Below the pieces are notes generated by a model, which worked only from the letters and a program-made list of their open reading frames with translations, was not told the origin of the DNA and did not search any database. From Parietaria judaica (lineage: Eukaryota; Streptophyta; Magnoliopsida; Rosales; Urticaceae): a DNA stretch of 64,000 bases. The stretch lies in NCBI GenBank assembly GCA_954871525.1, contig OX940863.1, positions 25,432,001 to 25,496,000 on the forward strand, written 5' to 3'. This document shows, one piece after another, positions 15,012-26,862 of the stretch (the first letter of the stretch is position 1; each line of letters begins with the position of its first letter). The translations under genes were made by a program, and so were the position numbers.

Positions 15012-15070
<59 letters not shown>
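15012..15070. repeat. (TA)n microsatellite, 59 bp
   Basis: A perfect dinucleotide run. Similar shorter runs lie at 702-742, 10075-10108, 14207-14227, 14274-14305, 23385-23403, 26648-26674, 42427-42455 and 46503-46541. Confidence 0.95.
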
Positions 15071-15073
<3 letters not shown>

Positions 15074-15487
15074 TGTAAATGGGTTTGGGTAGGAATAATA
15101 ATGCTTGAAAGATTAAGTAGGAATGGTTATTCGATAATGATTTTGGTGCGGAATTCATTCCTCACCGTGAAATTGAATTAAAATTTTCTAAGAAAATATT
15201 TTTATTAACTTTTAAGGAAAATTTACGGAAATTTATACACCCTAATACAATTAATCAAGGTTATTAAGAATAATTCTTAAAAGTTACAAAAAAAGAATCC
15301 CCTTTTTAATTTCTTTATATCTTAAATTATTCAGACCCTCCCGAGGTTGGAATACGACAAGATCGTCTTTTTTTCTTCTTCAAGATATAATGACTAATCG
15401 ACGACTAATTATTCAAATATGTTTCTAACACCCAATGAAACTTAGATTATAAACCAAATGACAAACATAGTATTTGAATGAAAGGTT

Positions 15488-16350
15488 TGAAGGGATATGC
15501 CCGAATTAGGAATTTGGCCTAAGTGGACCCATGTGTCCAGGGCCGTGCTTGAGATTCTTAGAATCTGAGGCGAAAAACAATTCCGGGACCTCGACTAAAA
15601 CTATAAAATTAAATTTCGATACAAAAGTAGTAGAGATATTTGTAAAATAAATAGTCGTTCATTCAAATATGACACATCTAGCATTTTTAGAAGCAAAATT
15701 ATTGGTCAAATATAATTTATAGTAATTTTCGGGTCTTAAAGTTGAGTTTTTTTTAGGCACCTAAATATCAGATTATTTTTATATTGTACTCACGAGCCTA
15801 CACTGCCTTTCCTCAAGCACGGCCCTGCATCAGCCTAATGGGCTTTTGAGGTCAAATTGGATTGCCATAAATAAGTGTCGGGCACTTGGGCTTGATAAGT
15901 AATTGTGATAGATTAATAGTATAGTAATAAGCTTGACCCATTTAATGGGCCAAAACCCATTAGGTCATTATTAATATGGGTTATAAATACACATATTAAG
16001 GTTCATAATTGACAATCTACTCAAGCCTTCACATAGAGAATTTTTTAGTTTCCCCCTAGCCCTAGCTCGAGTTTTGCTATTCCCAAGTGCTGAGATTGTG
16101 TGGTCATCCCAATCACCGAGGGAGACGTCGTAGTCCGACGAGGTGATTTTTTATCTACATACCACATAGTTCACGCAGCGACATGTGGTGGACGAGATAG
16201 AGGCTCGACACTTGTGGAGTAGTAATCCAAAGCCAAAGCGATGCCTTAGACACGCACAAATTGAAGAGAAATCGACCAGAAAAGCCAGTCGACAAAAGTA
16301 CCAAAAGTCTTATAAAGTATTAGAACTGTCTAATTTTAATTATAAGATTT
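15488..16350 (+). repeat. degenerate copia-type LTR remnant
   Basis: This stretch parallels the LTR-like sequence at 43084: 'tgaagggatatgcccgaatt' compares with 'tgtaggaaatgcccgaatcg', then a 'aatgggc...cccatta' region, a 'ccctagccctagc' stretch, a 'gcagcgacatgtggtggac' motif and finally 'ggcaaaagtacca'-like sequence. A MITE (15538-15827) interrupts it. The end is approximate. Confidence 0.5.
15538..15827. mobile_element. hAT-type MITE inserted in an LTR remnant, 290 bp
   Basis: The terminal inverted repeats CAGGGCCGTGCTTGAG are identical over 16 bases. The flanks catgtgtc and catcagcc agree at five of eight positions, so the target duplication is uncertain. It lies inside LTR-like sequence at 15488-16350. 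Confidence 0.7.
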
Positions 16351-16557
16351 GAGTAAATCCCTAGTTATAGCCTATGACCTTGGAGTAACGAATTTATTTT
16401 TAATCAATTTTCACAAACATTAATTTTTTTTTATTATCAATCAATGCTTAAAAATGTCCATTTGTTGGAGCTTTAAAATGTCAAACGTCTTTAACATTTA
16501 ACATGTCACTTAACCCTTGCAAATTTTATATTTTGTAGACGTCATTTCCAACGTTAA

Positions 16558-16559
<2 letters not shown>

Positions 16560-16610
<51 letters not shown>
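16560..16610. repeat. (TA)n microsatellite
   Basis: Uninterrupted TA dinucleotides of about 50 bp. Confidence 0.95.
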
Positions 16611-16612
<2 letters not shown>

Positions 16613-18119
16613 CCGTTTGGTTAGGATAACCTTAGTACACTACTGACTAGTGACCGACTATATGTGAAAAAGAAAAGTATAGAAGTGGATTCTTACTTAA
16701 CAATATGTAGAGGTCATTTCCAACGTTAGAAGGGAATTCTTACTTCATTTAATCCTTAATAGTTAAGACATCAAAATAATTTTCATTTTTCTTTTTTTTT
16801 GGCTACAAACTTATCGTGACATAGAAGCTATAATAAGGACGAAGACTAGTAGTACATATAATAATATTATATAAGCGTGTGTGTATTTAGGTATACTTAC
16901 TTTTTGCATGAAAGAATGAATTTCCTTTTATTAATAAGTTGTATTCCATCTCTACTACGTCCGAATCTATGAACTCTTTTTCAGATCCTTTTCCTTGTCA
17001 GCATTTAGTGATTATTTCTTAATATAAATGGGTGCTTTAACAAAAAGAAAAAGAAATAAATAACAATCTCTTTTTCATATTCAACTATTTATATACAGCA
17101 ACTTCAACAGAAGTGTCATCTACCTTTTGATGAGAGCATTAACTTTGCTCAAACTACAATGTATTTTGGAATTTCAAGAACTAGTTTAACAATTGTTATT
17201 AGTTAATATTTGTATTCTTTGAGATATACTAGCTGCATAAAAATTTTAAGGAAATAAAGTATGAATAGAGAGGAAGAAAAAAGAAACAAACCCTGAAAAT
17301 GACACTTCTTTCCGGCTCATAATGTCATAAACTAAAAATATATAAAAATGACATTACAAAATAAAAAACTAGCAAAAAACTTGCGAAATGTAAAGTTATT
17401 TCTCCGTACGAGGGTGATGACTCGAATTTTAAATATGAAAAATTGTTAAGATATAGTATTTTTATACGCTTTTTATAAAATTATATTATAATTATAATTG
17501 TCATTGTAAATTTATAATTATTTTATAAAAAATGTTAGCAAGTCTTATGAAGATTCTAGCGGTAAGAATATGTTAGTCATTGATACCAGTGAATTAGTTT
17601 CCGGGATTTTTGATCGCGACAATTGAGCTTTTGTCGTATATCGATAAGTTTTCTCCAGTAATCGGTCTCGTTATATATTTTTTCATGGATAATCGATGGA
17701 AAACTTAGCCACGTTACCATGAAATTTATTGGCGCAATTTATCGATAATCGATGGAAGACTTAGTCACTTTTCCATGAAAATGTTTAATGCAATTTAATG
17801 GCATAAGTACCAACAACGACTAGAATCGCAATAACAAGGTATTTCTTTGATATATTTTTTAATGAATTTTGAAGGATATTGAGTATTATTGTTATATATT
17901 GAGGAATCCTTTGAATTTTTCAGAAAATTATTTGTTATTTGTAGAGATTGTTTGAAATGTATAGGTTTGAATCAAAGTTGCTCATAATAGTTTAGATCTT
18001 TGTTCTTTAACATTATGAATTTTATAAATTAATCTTGATGAAATAATTTTTTTATTTACTTTGATGATTGTATATAGTTGATCATTATAAGTTTTTTTTA
18101 TGTGATGATGAAGATTTTT

Positions 18120-19720
18120 TTTTTCCAGATACATGTGTGTTTATGTGATTTCCCGAAGTGTTGTTTTACTGTGGCAAAAGTACCTTTTTGTGAAATTTGG
18201 TGAATTTGAGCTAGTTTTTTATTTTTTAGTATAGTTTCCCTTTTGACAGGTAGAATATATATGGTAATATGTAGGTTTAATACATTTCATTTTTGTAATT
18301 TGACGATTGTCGGAGTATTGTTTATTGCGGCAAAAGAATATTTTTTAGAATTCAGTGAAATTGATCTACTTTTTAAAAAATTTGATATCATTTGAATTTG
18401 GTAGGTTGTTTTTAAATGAAAATGTGAGTATGACATTTTTTTTATATAACTTATAAAATTCTCGAAGTGTTTTTTAATTGTGGCCAAAGATATTTATTTT
18501 GTGATATTGTCTAGCTTTTACATATAAGTATTTTGAAATGTGACGTATTTTGAAGACTATAGAAAAATTGAGTGTAAATATGAATAAAAATATTTAAAAG
18601 ATTTTCTTTCGATAAATTCATCGACAACCCATTAACCTATTGATAAGTCTTGATAAGTTTCAATAACAGTAACGATATATTTATAAGTTTTTTTTTTATC
18701 GATAAATCCATCGATTACTGATTAATCCGTCGATAATAGCAACCGATTTATCAGCTAAAACCAAGGAATCAATTATCGCGATTATCGAGCGATTAATCGC
18801 TGAAAACCACTTCTCGGTAACTTATCTCCTCTAATCGTTATCGTTTTATACTTATCGCGATTTTTCAATTCGAATAGCAAGTCACTTATCGAGCAAAGTT
18901 TTCAAGTGTAGTTTTTGAAAAATCTTGTTACTTTTTGGTCAAAAACGATAAGTCAACCCCAGTATAGTTTTTTCTTTTTCGCGGAAAAAGTTCCAATTTC
19001 TTTTAATTTCGGAATTTAAAGGTATTTTTAGGGTTTTTTTTAGTGGATCTTGAGTGTTTTGAAGTTTAAATGTTGTATATGTATGAATCAGGTCAAATTT
19101 TCACAATTTTATTCTATATTTCATATAGTTACATAGAAAGCTATTAGGTTGAATGAAAGTTCAAGTTTGAGTTTCATGATACTTTGATTGTACATTTTAG
19201 GTTTTGAATCAAATGTTATTGTTGAATTTGATTTTTTTAGGTTTATAAGGAATATGGATGAATTATAATAGTTTGTGTGATTTTTGTTAATTTTTTTTTT
19301 TGCAGATTTGGGGTGATTTTAGTGTTAGTTCGAATTGTTATATAATTGCGGTAAAAGTATTTATTTTTTCGAAATTGTTGAACTTAAGCTGTATTTTTTA
19401 TGTAATTTCATTGTTTAGCAATGTATATAATTAGGAAACTGTGAGTTTGACATAATTTTTTTGCAATTCAACGTTTTCCCGAATTGTCCAATTATTGCGG
19501 CAAAAGTACATATGTTTCAGAAATTGGTTAATTAAGATAGTTAATCGATTTTTTTTTTGTGTAATTTCATTTTATATTATTGTATATAATTCATAAATTG
19601 TGAGGTTGACATAATTTGTTTTGTAATTTGATGTTTTCCAACTATTGAGGCGAAAGTACATATTTTTAGGAAATTGGTTAAATTGAGCTAGTTCTTCAAG
19701 TGGGCAGATTTTATATAATT
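18120..19720. repeat. degenerate repeats of about 170 bp in the nested hAT pair
   Basis: The core 'ttgttttactgtggcaaaagta' and the following 'aaattggtgaatttgagctag' recur around 18160, 18320 and 18475 (outer element) and around 19350, 19490 and 19640 (inner element). Period and sequence drift. They show that the two nested elements belong to one family. Confidence 0.6.
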
Positions 19721-20074
19721 AACAATTGGTGATTTGAAAATATTTTATTTTAGTAAAATATGACTTTGACTCTTTCTAAAATTTATCAAATAAGCATATT
19801 TTATTTGATAGTAAAATAACTAAAGAGAGCATTTTGACTTACAAGTTACAACTTATAATTTGTAAATAATAATTGTTATTATAATTTATTTTTTTATAGG
19901 TTTTCCATCGATAAATCCATCGATAACCGATTAATCCATCGATAAGTTTGATAAGTTTCGATAACGGCAAACGATAATTTTTATAGGTTTTCCATCGATA
20001 AATCCATAGGTAAATGATTAATCCGTCGATAACGGCAAATGATTTTTTTGGCAAAAACGGCATTCAAATCCTTG
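18762..20074. mobile_element. inner hAT-like element nested in the outer one
   Basis: It begins CAAGGAATCAATTATCG and ends with the inverse of CAAGGATTTGAATGCC. It is flanked on both sides by an exact 8-bp duplication gctaaaac (18754-18761 and 20075-20082). Inside are copies of the same repeat found in the outer element, around the motif 'attgcggcaaaagtac' (about 19360, 19490, 19640). It is non-autonomous. Confidence 0.8.
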
Positions 20075-20841
20075 GCTAAAACGATAACTTTATCCTTGAT
20101 TGATAGCTCGTTGCCTCGTTCTCCATTATTAGATCCTTAAACTCTAATGATAGATTACTAGTTTTAGAAGGGAAACTTCAATAAGTATGTCTGGTGGAGT
20201 ACGTTTGATCGAAAAAATACCCGAGTTTACTAAATTGCAAAACAATTCCCCAAACCCACTTTTAACCCACTCCTTGAGTTAAACTAACCAGCCCAAAATC
20301 CACTTTAACCCAAGACTCCCCCCTTTCCCTCCCACGACATGTCGCACGCCAGAACACACGAGCTTGCCTCTCTGTCTCTCTGCCTCACCCACCAGCCCGA
20401 GCGGCGGAAGCGAAACCGACCACAGCGAAATCTCTGCCTCTCTCGCTCTCCTTATAGCCGACCACAGCGAAACCGATGAAACCAGACACTCTAGTGTCGC
20501 TCCCTCTCGCCGACGAAACCGACAAACAGAAGTGAACCGAGACGAGCGTGAATCCCTTTCTTTCTCGCCGCAATGAAAGACCAAGGTTAGACGTTTTGGA
20601 TTTTACTTAGTGTTGATTTTCGCTCAGATTTGGTTTAGATTTTTAGATTTTAGGGTTTGATTTTAGGTTAGAAACTTATGGTTTTATTTTATGGGTTTGT
20701 TCGGCATGATATTTCGGGTTGAGTTAGGTTAGTTTGGCATGATTTCATATTTATATAGTTCAATTTAGGGTTTATGTTTCATTGAGAGTATTGGTTTTTG
20801 AATGCTTACAAAGTGTTTGTTGGATTTTCTTGTATTTGTTG

Positions 20842-21051
20842 ATGCTAGAAATGAACGTTTATTTCCAGCACAGCGTTGAGTGGGTTTTAGAGCAGTCCTC
20901 TTGGGTTTATCGTCGTGGTAAATGGTCTTTTTTGCTCACAAACAAGAACGTAACCTACAAAGAGTTTTGCGAGTTGTTGTACGAGGAAATTGGGATTGAT
21001 CCAACGATTTACGATTTGAGGAATTTTCTGAGGAATTTTCATTGCATATAG
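20842..21051 (+). pseudogene. MULE transposase N-terminal-like fragment
   Basis: The frame from ATG 20842 includes WVYRRGKWSFLLTNKNVTYK followed by EFCELLYEEIGIDPTIYDL. This pattern of a Tyr/Trp-Gly strand, then VTYKEF, then GIDP...Y, resembles the small N-terminal domain that precedes the catalytic part of plant MuDR/MULE transposases. No DDE catalytic region or zinc finger follows, so only a remnant is present. The similarity is from memory of the family and is modest. Confidence 0.45.
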
Positions 21052-21337
21052 TCGTTAAATAGGAATAAGACCACCACATATTTGAGGGATTACTTCATAG
21101 AATGTTTGTACGAAGCTTAGTAATATTGTTAATCTTAGTATTCGATTTTGATTATGTTTGATTTGATTTAAAGTTATATTTAATTTAGTTAGGATTTGTT
21201 TTAGGTTTGATGTTAGTTGTTGTTTTTTACAGACTTGAATTAGGTTAGGGTTGGTTTAAGTTTGATGTTAAATCGGTTCAGATTTAGTATTACTAAATAA
21301 TTTTGTTAGATTTTGATGTTAGATTTTGATTGTAGAT

Positions 21338-21551
21338 TTTGCGTTTACGCCGCGATTTGCAATCACGAAGGGAAGAGGTTGAAGTTCCCGGGGCCGAAGG
21401 CGGGGTGGGAAGAATAAAGGGACGTCTCAGACGCGGACTTGATCGCGGAGCACGAGATATAGGTTGCGGTGGAGTTTGTGGGGTTCGGAACACCAAGACC
21501 TCGCTCGTTTCATAGATCCCCAAGATGAAGGCTCACAAGATCGTTCCTTGA
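21338..21551 (+). pseudogene. captured progesterone 5-beta-reductase/iridoid-synthase-like gene fragment
   Basis: Reading from 21338: FCVYAAICNHEGKRLKFPG, then a disrupted spot with a stop, then DVSDADLIAEHEI, another stop and VAVEF. After a large deletion and a frameshift it resumes as NTKTSLVS, a stop, and KMKAHKIVP, then TGA at 21549-21551. These match two separated parts of the PRISE (VEP1/P5betaR) family: the CVYAAICKHEG...SDADLIAEHQIWAAV region and the extreme C-terminus (FRNSK...ISWIDK.KA.KIVP). These enzymes are NAD(P)H-dependent short-chain reductases acting on enones. The deletion, at least one frameshift and several stops show a dead copy. It sits in the same direction as the transposase fragment. 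A 'tgtag' acceptor-like site precedes it, suggesting capture of a genomic exon. Confidence 0.8.
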
Positions 21552-21804
21552 ACTTGAAACTTTCTGTATTTTGGTGCAAGAGTGTCTGTTTGTGGATGAT
21601 AAGTTTGATCATCGGGAATGCTTTATTCTAGCATGAAACAAACATTTACTATTATGTTAAAGATTCCCTTCAAATTTATGTATACATATTTGCACAATTA
21701 AAAAGTGTACTCACAATGTGTACTTTTGTATATATTTAAACACTTTTTGCCTAAATTTAAAATGTTTTGTTCTTCAAATTGGGTGCAAAATAAAGTGTTT
21801 AAAT

Positions 21805-23290
21805 GTAGGCAAAAAGTGTTTAAATGAATTTTATTTTATTTTTATAAAAAAAACCTATAGTTTGAAGAACAAAACTGTTTATAAATAGGCAAAAAGTGTT
21901 TATATGGATTTATTTTATTTTTTGTTTTAAAAAAAAACCTATGGTCTGAAGAACAAAACCGTTTATATATAGGCAAAAAAATTTTATATGGATTTATTTT
22001 ATTTTTGGTTTAAAAAAAACCTTATAGTCTGAAGAACAAAACTGTTTATATATAGGCAAAAAGTGTTTATATGGATTTATTTTATTTTTGGTTTAAAAAA
22101 AACCCTATGGCCTGAAGAATAAAATTGTTTATATATGCAAAAAGTGTTTATATGGATTTATTTTATTTTTGGTTTAAAAAAAAACCTATGGCCTGAAGAA
22201 CAAAACTGTTTATATAGGCAAAAAGTGTTTATATGGATTTATTTTATTTTTGGTTTAAAAAAAACCCTATGGTCTGAACAACAAAACTGTTTATATACAG
22301 GCAAAAAGTGTTTATATACATTTATTTTATTTTTGGTTTTAAAAAAACCCTATGGTCTGAAGAACAAAACTGTTTAGATACATGCAAAAAATGTTTATAT
22401 AGATTTATTTTATTTTTAGTTTACAAAAAACCCTATGGTCTGAAGAACAAGAACCAACTGTTATATATAGGCAAAAGTGTTTATATGGATTTATTTTATT
22501 TTTGGTTTAAAAAAAAACCCTATTGTTTGATGAACAAAACTGTTTATATATAGGCAAAAAGTGTTTATATAGATTTATTTTATTTTTGGTTTACAAAAAA
22601 CCCTATGATCTGAAGAACAAAACTGTTTATATATAGGCAAAAAGTGTATATGGATTTATTTTATTTTTGGTTAACAAAAAACCCTATGGTCTGAAGAACA
22701 AAACTGTTTATATATAGGCAAAAAGTGTATATGGATTTATTTTATTTTTGGTTTAACAAAAAAAACCTATGGTCTGAATAACAAAACTGTGTATATACAG
22801 TCAAAAGTGTTTATATGGATTTATTTTATTTTTGGTTTTAAAAAAACTCTATGGTCTAAAGAACAAAATTGTTTATATATAGGCAAAATGTGTTTATAAA
22901 GATTTATTTTTATTTTTGGTTTATAAAAAAACCCAATGGTTTGAAGAATAAAACTGTTTATATATAGGCAAAAAGTGTTTATATGGATTTATTTTATTTT
23001 CTGTTTAAAAAAACTCTATGGTCTGAAGAACAAAACTGTTTATATATAGGCAAAAAGTGTTTATATGGATTTATTTTATTTTTGGTTTACATAAAACCCT
23101 ATGGTCTGAAGAACAAAACTGTTTATATATAGGCAAAAAGTGTTTATATGGATTTATTTTATTTTTGGTTTAAAAAAAAATCCTATGGTCTAAAGAACAA
23201 GCATTGGGTTAAATAAATAAATAAAAAAACATATAGTTTGAAGAAAAAAACTGTTTAAATGTAGGCAAAAAGTGTTTATATCGGACTTTC
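21805..23290 (+). repeat. tandem array, about 18 copies of an 83-bp unit
   Basis: The unit contains 'ggcaaaaagtgtttatatgg', then 'atttattttatttttggttt', an A-run, then 'accctatggtctgaagaaca', then 'aaaactgtttatatatag'. Copies follow head to tail with point changes and length variation in the A-run. The last copy is separated by a divergent stretch (23190-23250). The open frames seen inside it are by-products of the repeat. Confidence 0.9.
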
Positions 23291-23502
23291 ATGAACTCAG
23301 TCTCCGTTCTCGGGCAATAAAAAAAGTCTTCCCGTTCCGAAATATCCTAGTAATAAACCGGGATTTTTTTGATTTCGGTAAAATATATATATATATATAT
23401 ATAGCCAAATAAGTGAAAATTTTATTAAACTTTGAAAATAAAATCACTTAAAAATAAGAAATTTATTAAACTTTGAAATAAAATCACTTAAGTATTTAAC
23501 TG

Positions 23503-23645
23503 AACAACAAAAGTGCGTTCAATCACAATAAAAAGTACTATTAATTTTCTTAATCACTCACAACAAAAGTGTGTTCAAAAGTGTGTTCAATCACAATAAA
23601 AAGTACTATTAATCTTCTTAATCACTCACAACAAAAGTGTGTTCA
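23503..23645 (+). repeat. two-copy tandem repeat inside the Mutator-like element
   Basis: The segment 'gtgcgttcaatcacaataaa' through 'aatcactcacaacaaaagtg' is repeated almost exactly, beginning near 23511 and again near 23590. Confidence 0.8.
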
Positions 23646-23680
23646 GGTCTCTCATCAAACATATTTGTTCTTCAAACTGA

Positions 23681-23840
23681 CCACGTCATCGCGTGCATTG
23701 CACTGAACACTATCCGCTCTGTCAACCCGACTGCTTTGTGCCAAGCCCGACATTTTCGCGTTCCAAGCGACCACGTCTTTCACAGGCGTTGCTCCGAACA
23801 CCAAGCGACCACGTCTTTCACGGGCATTGCACTGAACACC
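23681..23840 (+). repeat. short repeats 'gcgaccacgtctttcac', GC-richer segment
   Basis: 'aagcgaccacgtctttcac' followed by 'gggcattgcactgaacacc'-like sequence occurs twice in tandem (about 23765 and 23802), with a weaker third copy near 23681. No coding assignment is possible. Confidence 0.65.
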
Positions 23841-25945
23841 AAACGTAAGTCATAACCAAATCAGAGAAGAAAAAGGGTTTCAAAAATACCCTTGAACACC
23901 AACAAAGCACATTAGCTAATGAATTAATTAGATATGGACAATACAAAGTTACATATTAACATTTATTTTGGATATACATAAAATAAGCCCCTAAATTAAC
24001 CAAATCAGAAATTAAATCAACATCAGCCCCTAAATGTCTCTAAAATGGATTAATACCTAATGAAACAGTATTAATACCCAATTAATACCTAATGCTTCGC
24101 TAAACAAAGAACATACATTGAAGAACGGTGTTCTCATACATTCAATTAACATAATTGCACGGTGTTCATAATCAACTAGTTTAATAAAAAAACTCTCAAT
24201 AATTTAATGATAAAACTCATAAAACAGTTTGTGTTCATTCCAATACACTTTTTAATTGATGCATATCAACGAACAATTTGTGTGCAAAAACCAATTTTTT
24301 CTTATAAACAGTTTTTAACGTTTCTCTGCAATCCAAAAGAATTATCCGGCAATACTACGAAATTAGAAACTGCGGAAACAATTTTAAAGCCTAGTAACAA
24401 ACCTGAGATAAGTCGTTGTGGGAGTTGCCTTTGGACGCTTAGCGTTCGTTGGTCGTTGCTTCGTTCCTCGGCCAGCGAGCGAACCTCCCAGCACAACGCC
24501 CTCCGAGTTGTTGGGTCGTGTGGGAAGTTGCGTTAGGGTTCGTGCGAACACTGGGTCGCGTCGGAGACGAAAGGTGTCGCCGTAGGTCGTAGTGCAGTGA
24601 AGAGACAAAGAGGGAGTCAAGGGCGTCGCCGTGGGTCGTCAGAGTCGAAAAGAGGGCTGATCGGGAGAGAAAAAAAGATGCCGTGAAGGTTGATTGAAGA
24701 GCGTGAAACGAAGAGAGAAAAGAGAGAAAGAGAGGGCTGGTTAGTTTAACTTAAGGATTGGGTTAAAAGTTGATTTGAGGAATAGTTTTGCAATTTAGTA
24801 AACTCGGATATTTTTTTCGTTCAAACTTATTCCACCCGGCATACTTAGTAAAGTTTCCCTTTCGATATGTCGTTAGCCCTTTTTCAACCTTGGTTGATGC
24901 AAAATGACCCTATTTTATCACAATAAAAAAGTAAAATGAAAAGAAAAATAAAAAGAAAAGAAAAAGTAGAAAAAGAGTAATGATACAGCAATAATTGCCA
25001 AAAAAGCTAGCATGCATGCAAAGCTCTGTCTTGATATTACGTGGCATAAAGCAAAGCAAAGCTTAGCTTTTGGAAATACCAAAAAACCCGCGAGTTGTTC
25101 TCTTTCTCTTAAACCATTCTTTGTTTCATTCTCTATCTTCTGTCTATTATTATCCCATTGCTTTCACTATCTAATACATTATACACTAATATCATTATAT
25201 CCTCTATATATATATATATTAAAATATAATTGGGATTTCACGACAAAAATTAAAGCGACAGTGGTCTAAAGAAAAAAATAATTTGTAAAATATTCAAAGT
25301 CAGTAAACATAAGGCGATACATTTTTCATTAATAGAAGGTGTTAGATACTTGAATGAGCACATAAATATATATTTTAACTATGAATTAATAATATTATGC
25401 CGAAAAATGAGAAACTTTTGTAAAAAAAAAAAAAATTGACGGATAAACGTATCACCCCATATTTATTTATTTTTTAGCAATTTTTTTACTTTGGACTTCT
25501 GCTGATTGAGTTAGCCAAATTTCAGATACTTTTGCCGCGACTATTATTTTATAATTTCATGTTCCCAAGGTGAGTTCATTCAAATAGAAGCGCTATTCTC
25601 ACGGGTCATTGTAGGGCATGGTCGTCACAGTCGTCTAAGATTGGTCTGAGCTATTATAGGAAGCTACTTAGCCATTACATATATACGTGTATATATATGT
25701 GTGTCTGTATATGTATATATGTGTGTGTACAGTTGTGTGTGTATGAATTGGGATCAGGGACTGAATTGCTAGGCTTATTAATTGTTTGCTTATTATGATT
25801 TATGACAATGAAATGGTGGACAGTACTGGCAGCTTATGTTATTCAAGATTTTTAAAAAATATTATTATTATTTATATATATATATATATTTTGTTTTATA
25901 TTTATTATTCTGTGGTCACAAATTTGATCTCTACGTTGTATAAGT

Positions 25946-26509
25946 CAAGGTTCTAAATATCGATATCGATATCGTTTCGCACTCTCCAATTTACGGATAT
26001 ATCGTTTGCCGACGGGTATGCCGATGGATAAATCCGAAGAAAAAGATATATCGCTTGCCGAAAATATCGCATAATTTCGTGGATATATCGCATGCCGATC
26101 AAAATATCGGCGGATATTTTTGAAAATATTTTTATTATTTCAATCATATTTTTATATAGTTTCTAAATTACCAATTTAATAAATATGACATGTAGTTATA
26201 GCCTAGAAAACACTCATAAATCATAATATAACATAAAAGTCATACCTCGTAACATAATGTGGACATAACATAAAATAAGTTAGACATTATAATAAAGTCA
26301 TAGAGTACAAACATAAATATGAAGCACGATTTTAAATGCTGATATCGATGTCGTTTCGCACTCTCTATTATACGGATATATCGACGCTTGCCGACGGATA
26401 AATGGGAATAAATGGATATATCGATTTTCTACGAATATCATATCGCACTTCTCATTTTCTGGGCACGTCGTGGATATATCGAGGACATATCCGGATATTT
26501 AAAACCATG
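25946..26509. mobile_element. hAT-like non-autonomous element, 564 bp
   Basis: Ends CAAGGTTCTAAATATC and, inverted, CATGGTTTTAAATATC (14 of 16 identical). It is flanked by an exact 8-bp duplication gtataagt (25938-25945 and 26510-26517). The interior is rich in 'gatatatcg' and 'gccgatggataaatc' motifs. There is no coding frame. Confidence 0.85.
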
Positions 26510-26635
26510 GTATAAGTATTGACCTTTTGCTTTAGAATTAGTGTTGGAAGTTATTGGATTTGTTTGTTTTACGCCATATATTAATTTAATATTTCTCTTG
26601 TTTTCTGAAAATGGACCATATATATGTCATACGTG

Positions 26636-26681
<46 letters not shown>

Positions 26682-26862
26682 TTAAATTTGCCAACCAAGA
26701 AAATATAAGAAATACTCGATGTAAGATTATGACTATTAAATTAATATATGTCAATTAAATGCACATTAAGTTGCGTGATATAGAATCAACTATCGTTATT
26801 ATTTAAGTTTGTATTTAATATTTTATTATAACTTTTTTTTATATAAATATGTCAGCTAAAAT

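Larger units (their letters stand above)
17587..20098. mobile_element. outer hAT-like element, interrupted by a second one
   Basis: The left end CAGTGAATTAG and the inverted right end CAAGGATAAAG are flanked by attgatac (17579-17586) and attgatag (20099-20106), an 8-bp duplication with one mismatch, the hAT length. The interior has 'cgataaatccatcgata' motifs and a degenerate repeat of about 170 bp. No transposase frame is visible. The inner element at 18762-20074 is nested in it. Confidence 0.6.
20170..24859 (+). mobile_element. Mutator-like element with long inverted repeats and a captured gene fragment
   Basis: Both ends share an inverted repeat of about 130 bp with scattered mismatches. 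The left begins GGGAAACTTCAATAAGTATG and the complement of the right begins GGGAAACTTTACTAAGTATG, continuing through 'gagtttactaaattgcaaaac' and 'agttaaactaaccagccc' in both. Inside, in order, are a GC-rich segment, a transposase-like N-terminal fragment, a broken piece of a host gene, an 83-bp tandem array, shorter repeats and another GC-rich segment. Long terminal inverted repeats plus captured gene sequence fit a Pack-MULE. No matching 9-bp flanking duplication was found (gttttagaa and tttcgatat), so the class rests on structure and the fragment. Confidence 0.65.

Noticed and set aside
20279..20584. Frames of 62-101 codons near the left end of the Mutator-like element
   Set aside because: Several overlapping frames on both strands in a GC-rich stretch; none has a recognisable domain.
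22135..22553. Frames with repeated FILFLV and KKPYGLKN segments
   Set aside because: They come from translating an 83-bp minisatellite whose unit is not a multiple of three.
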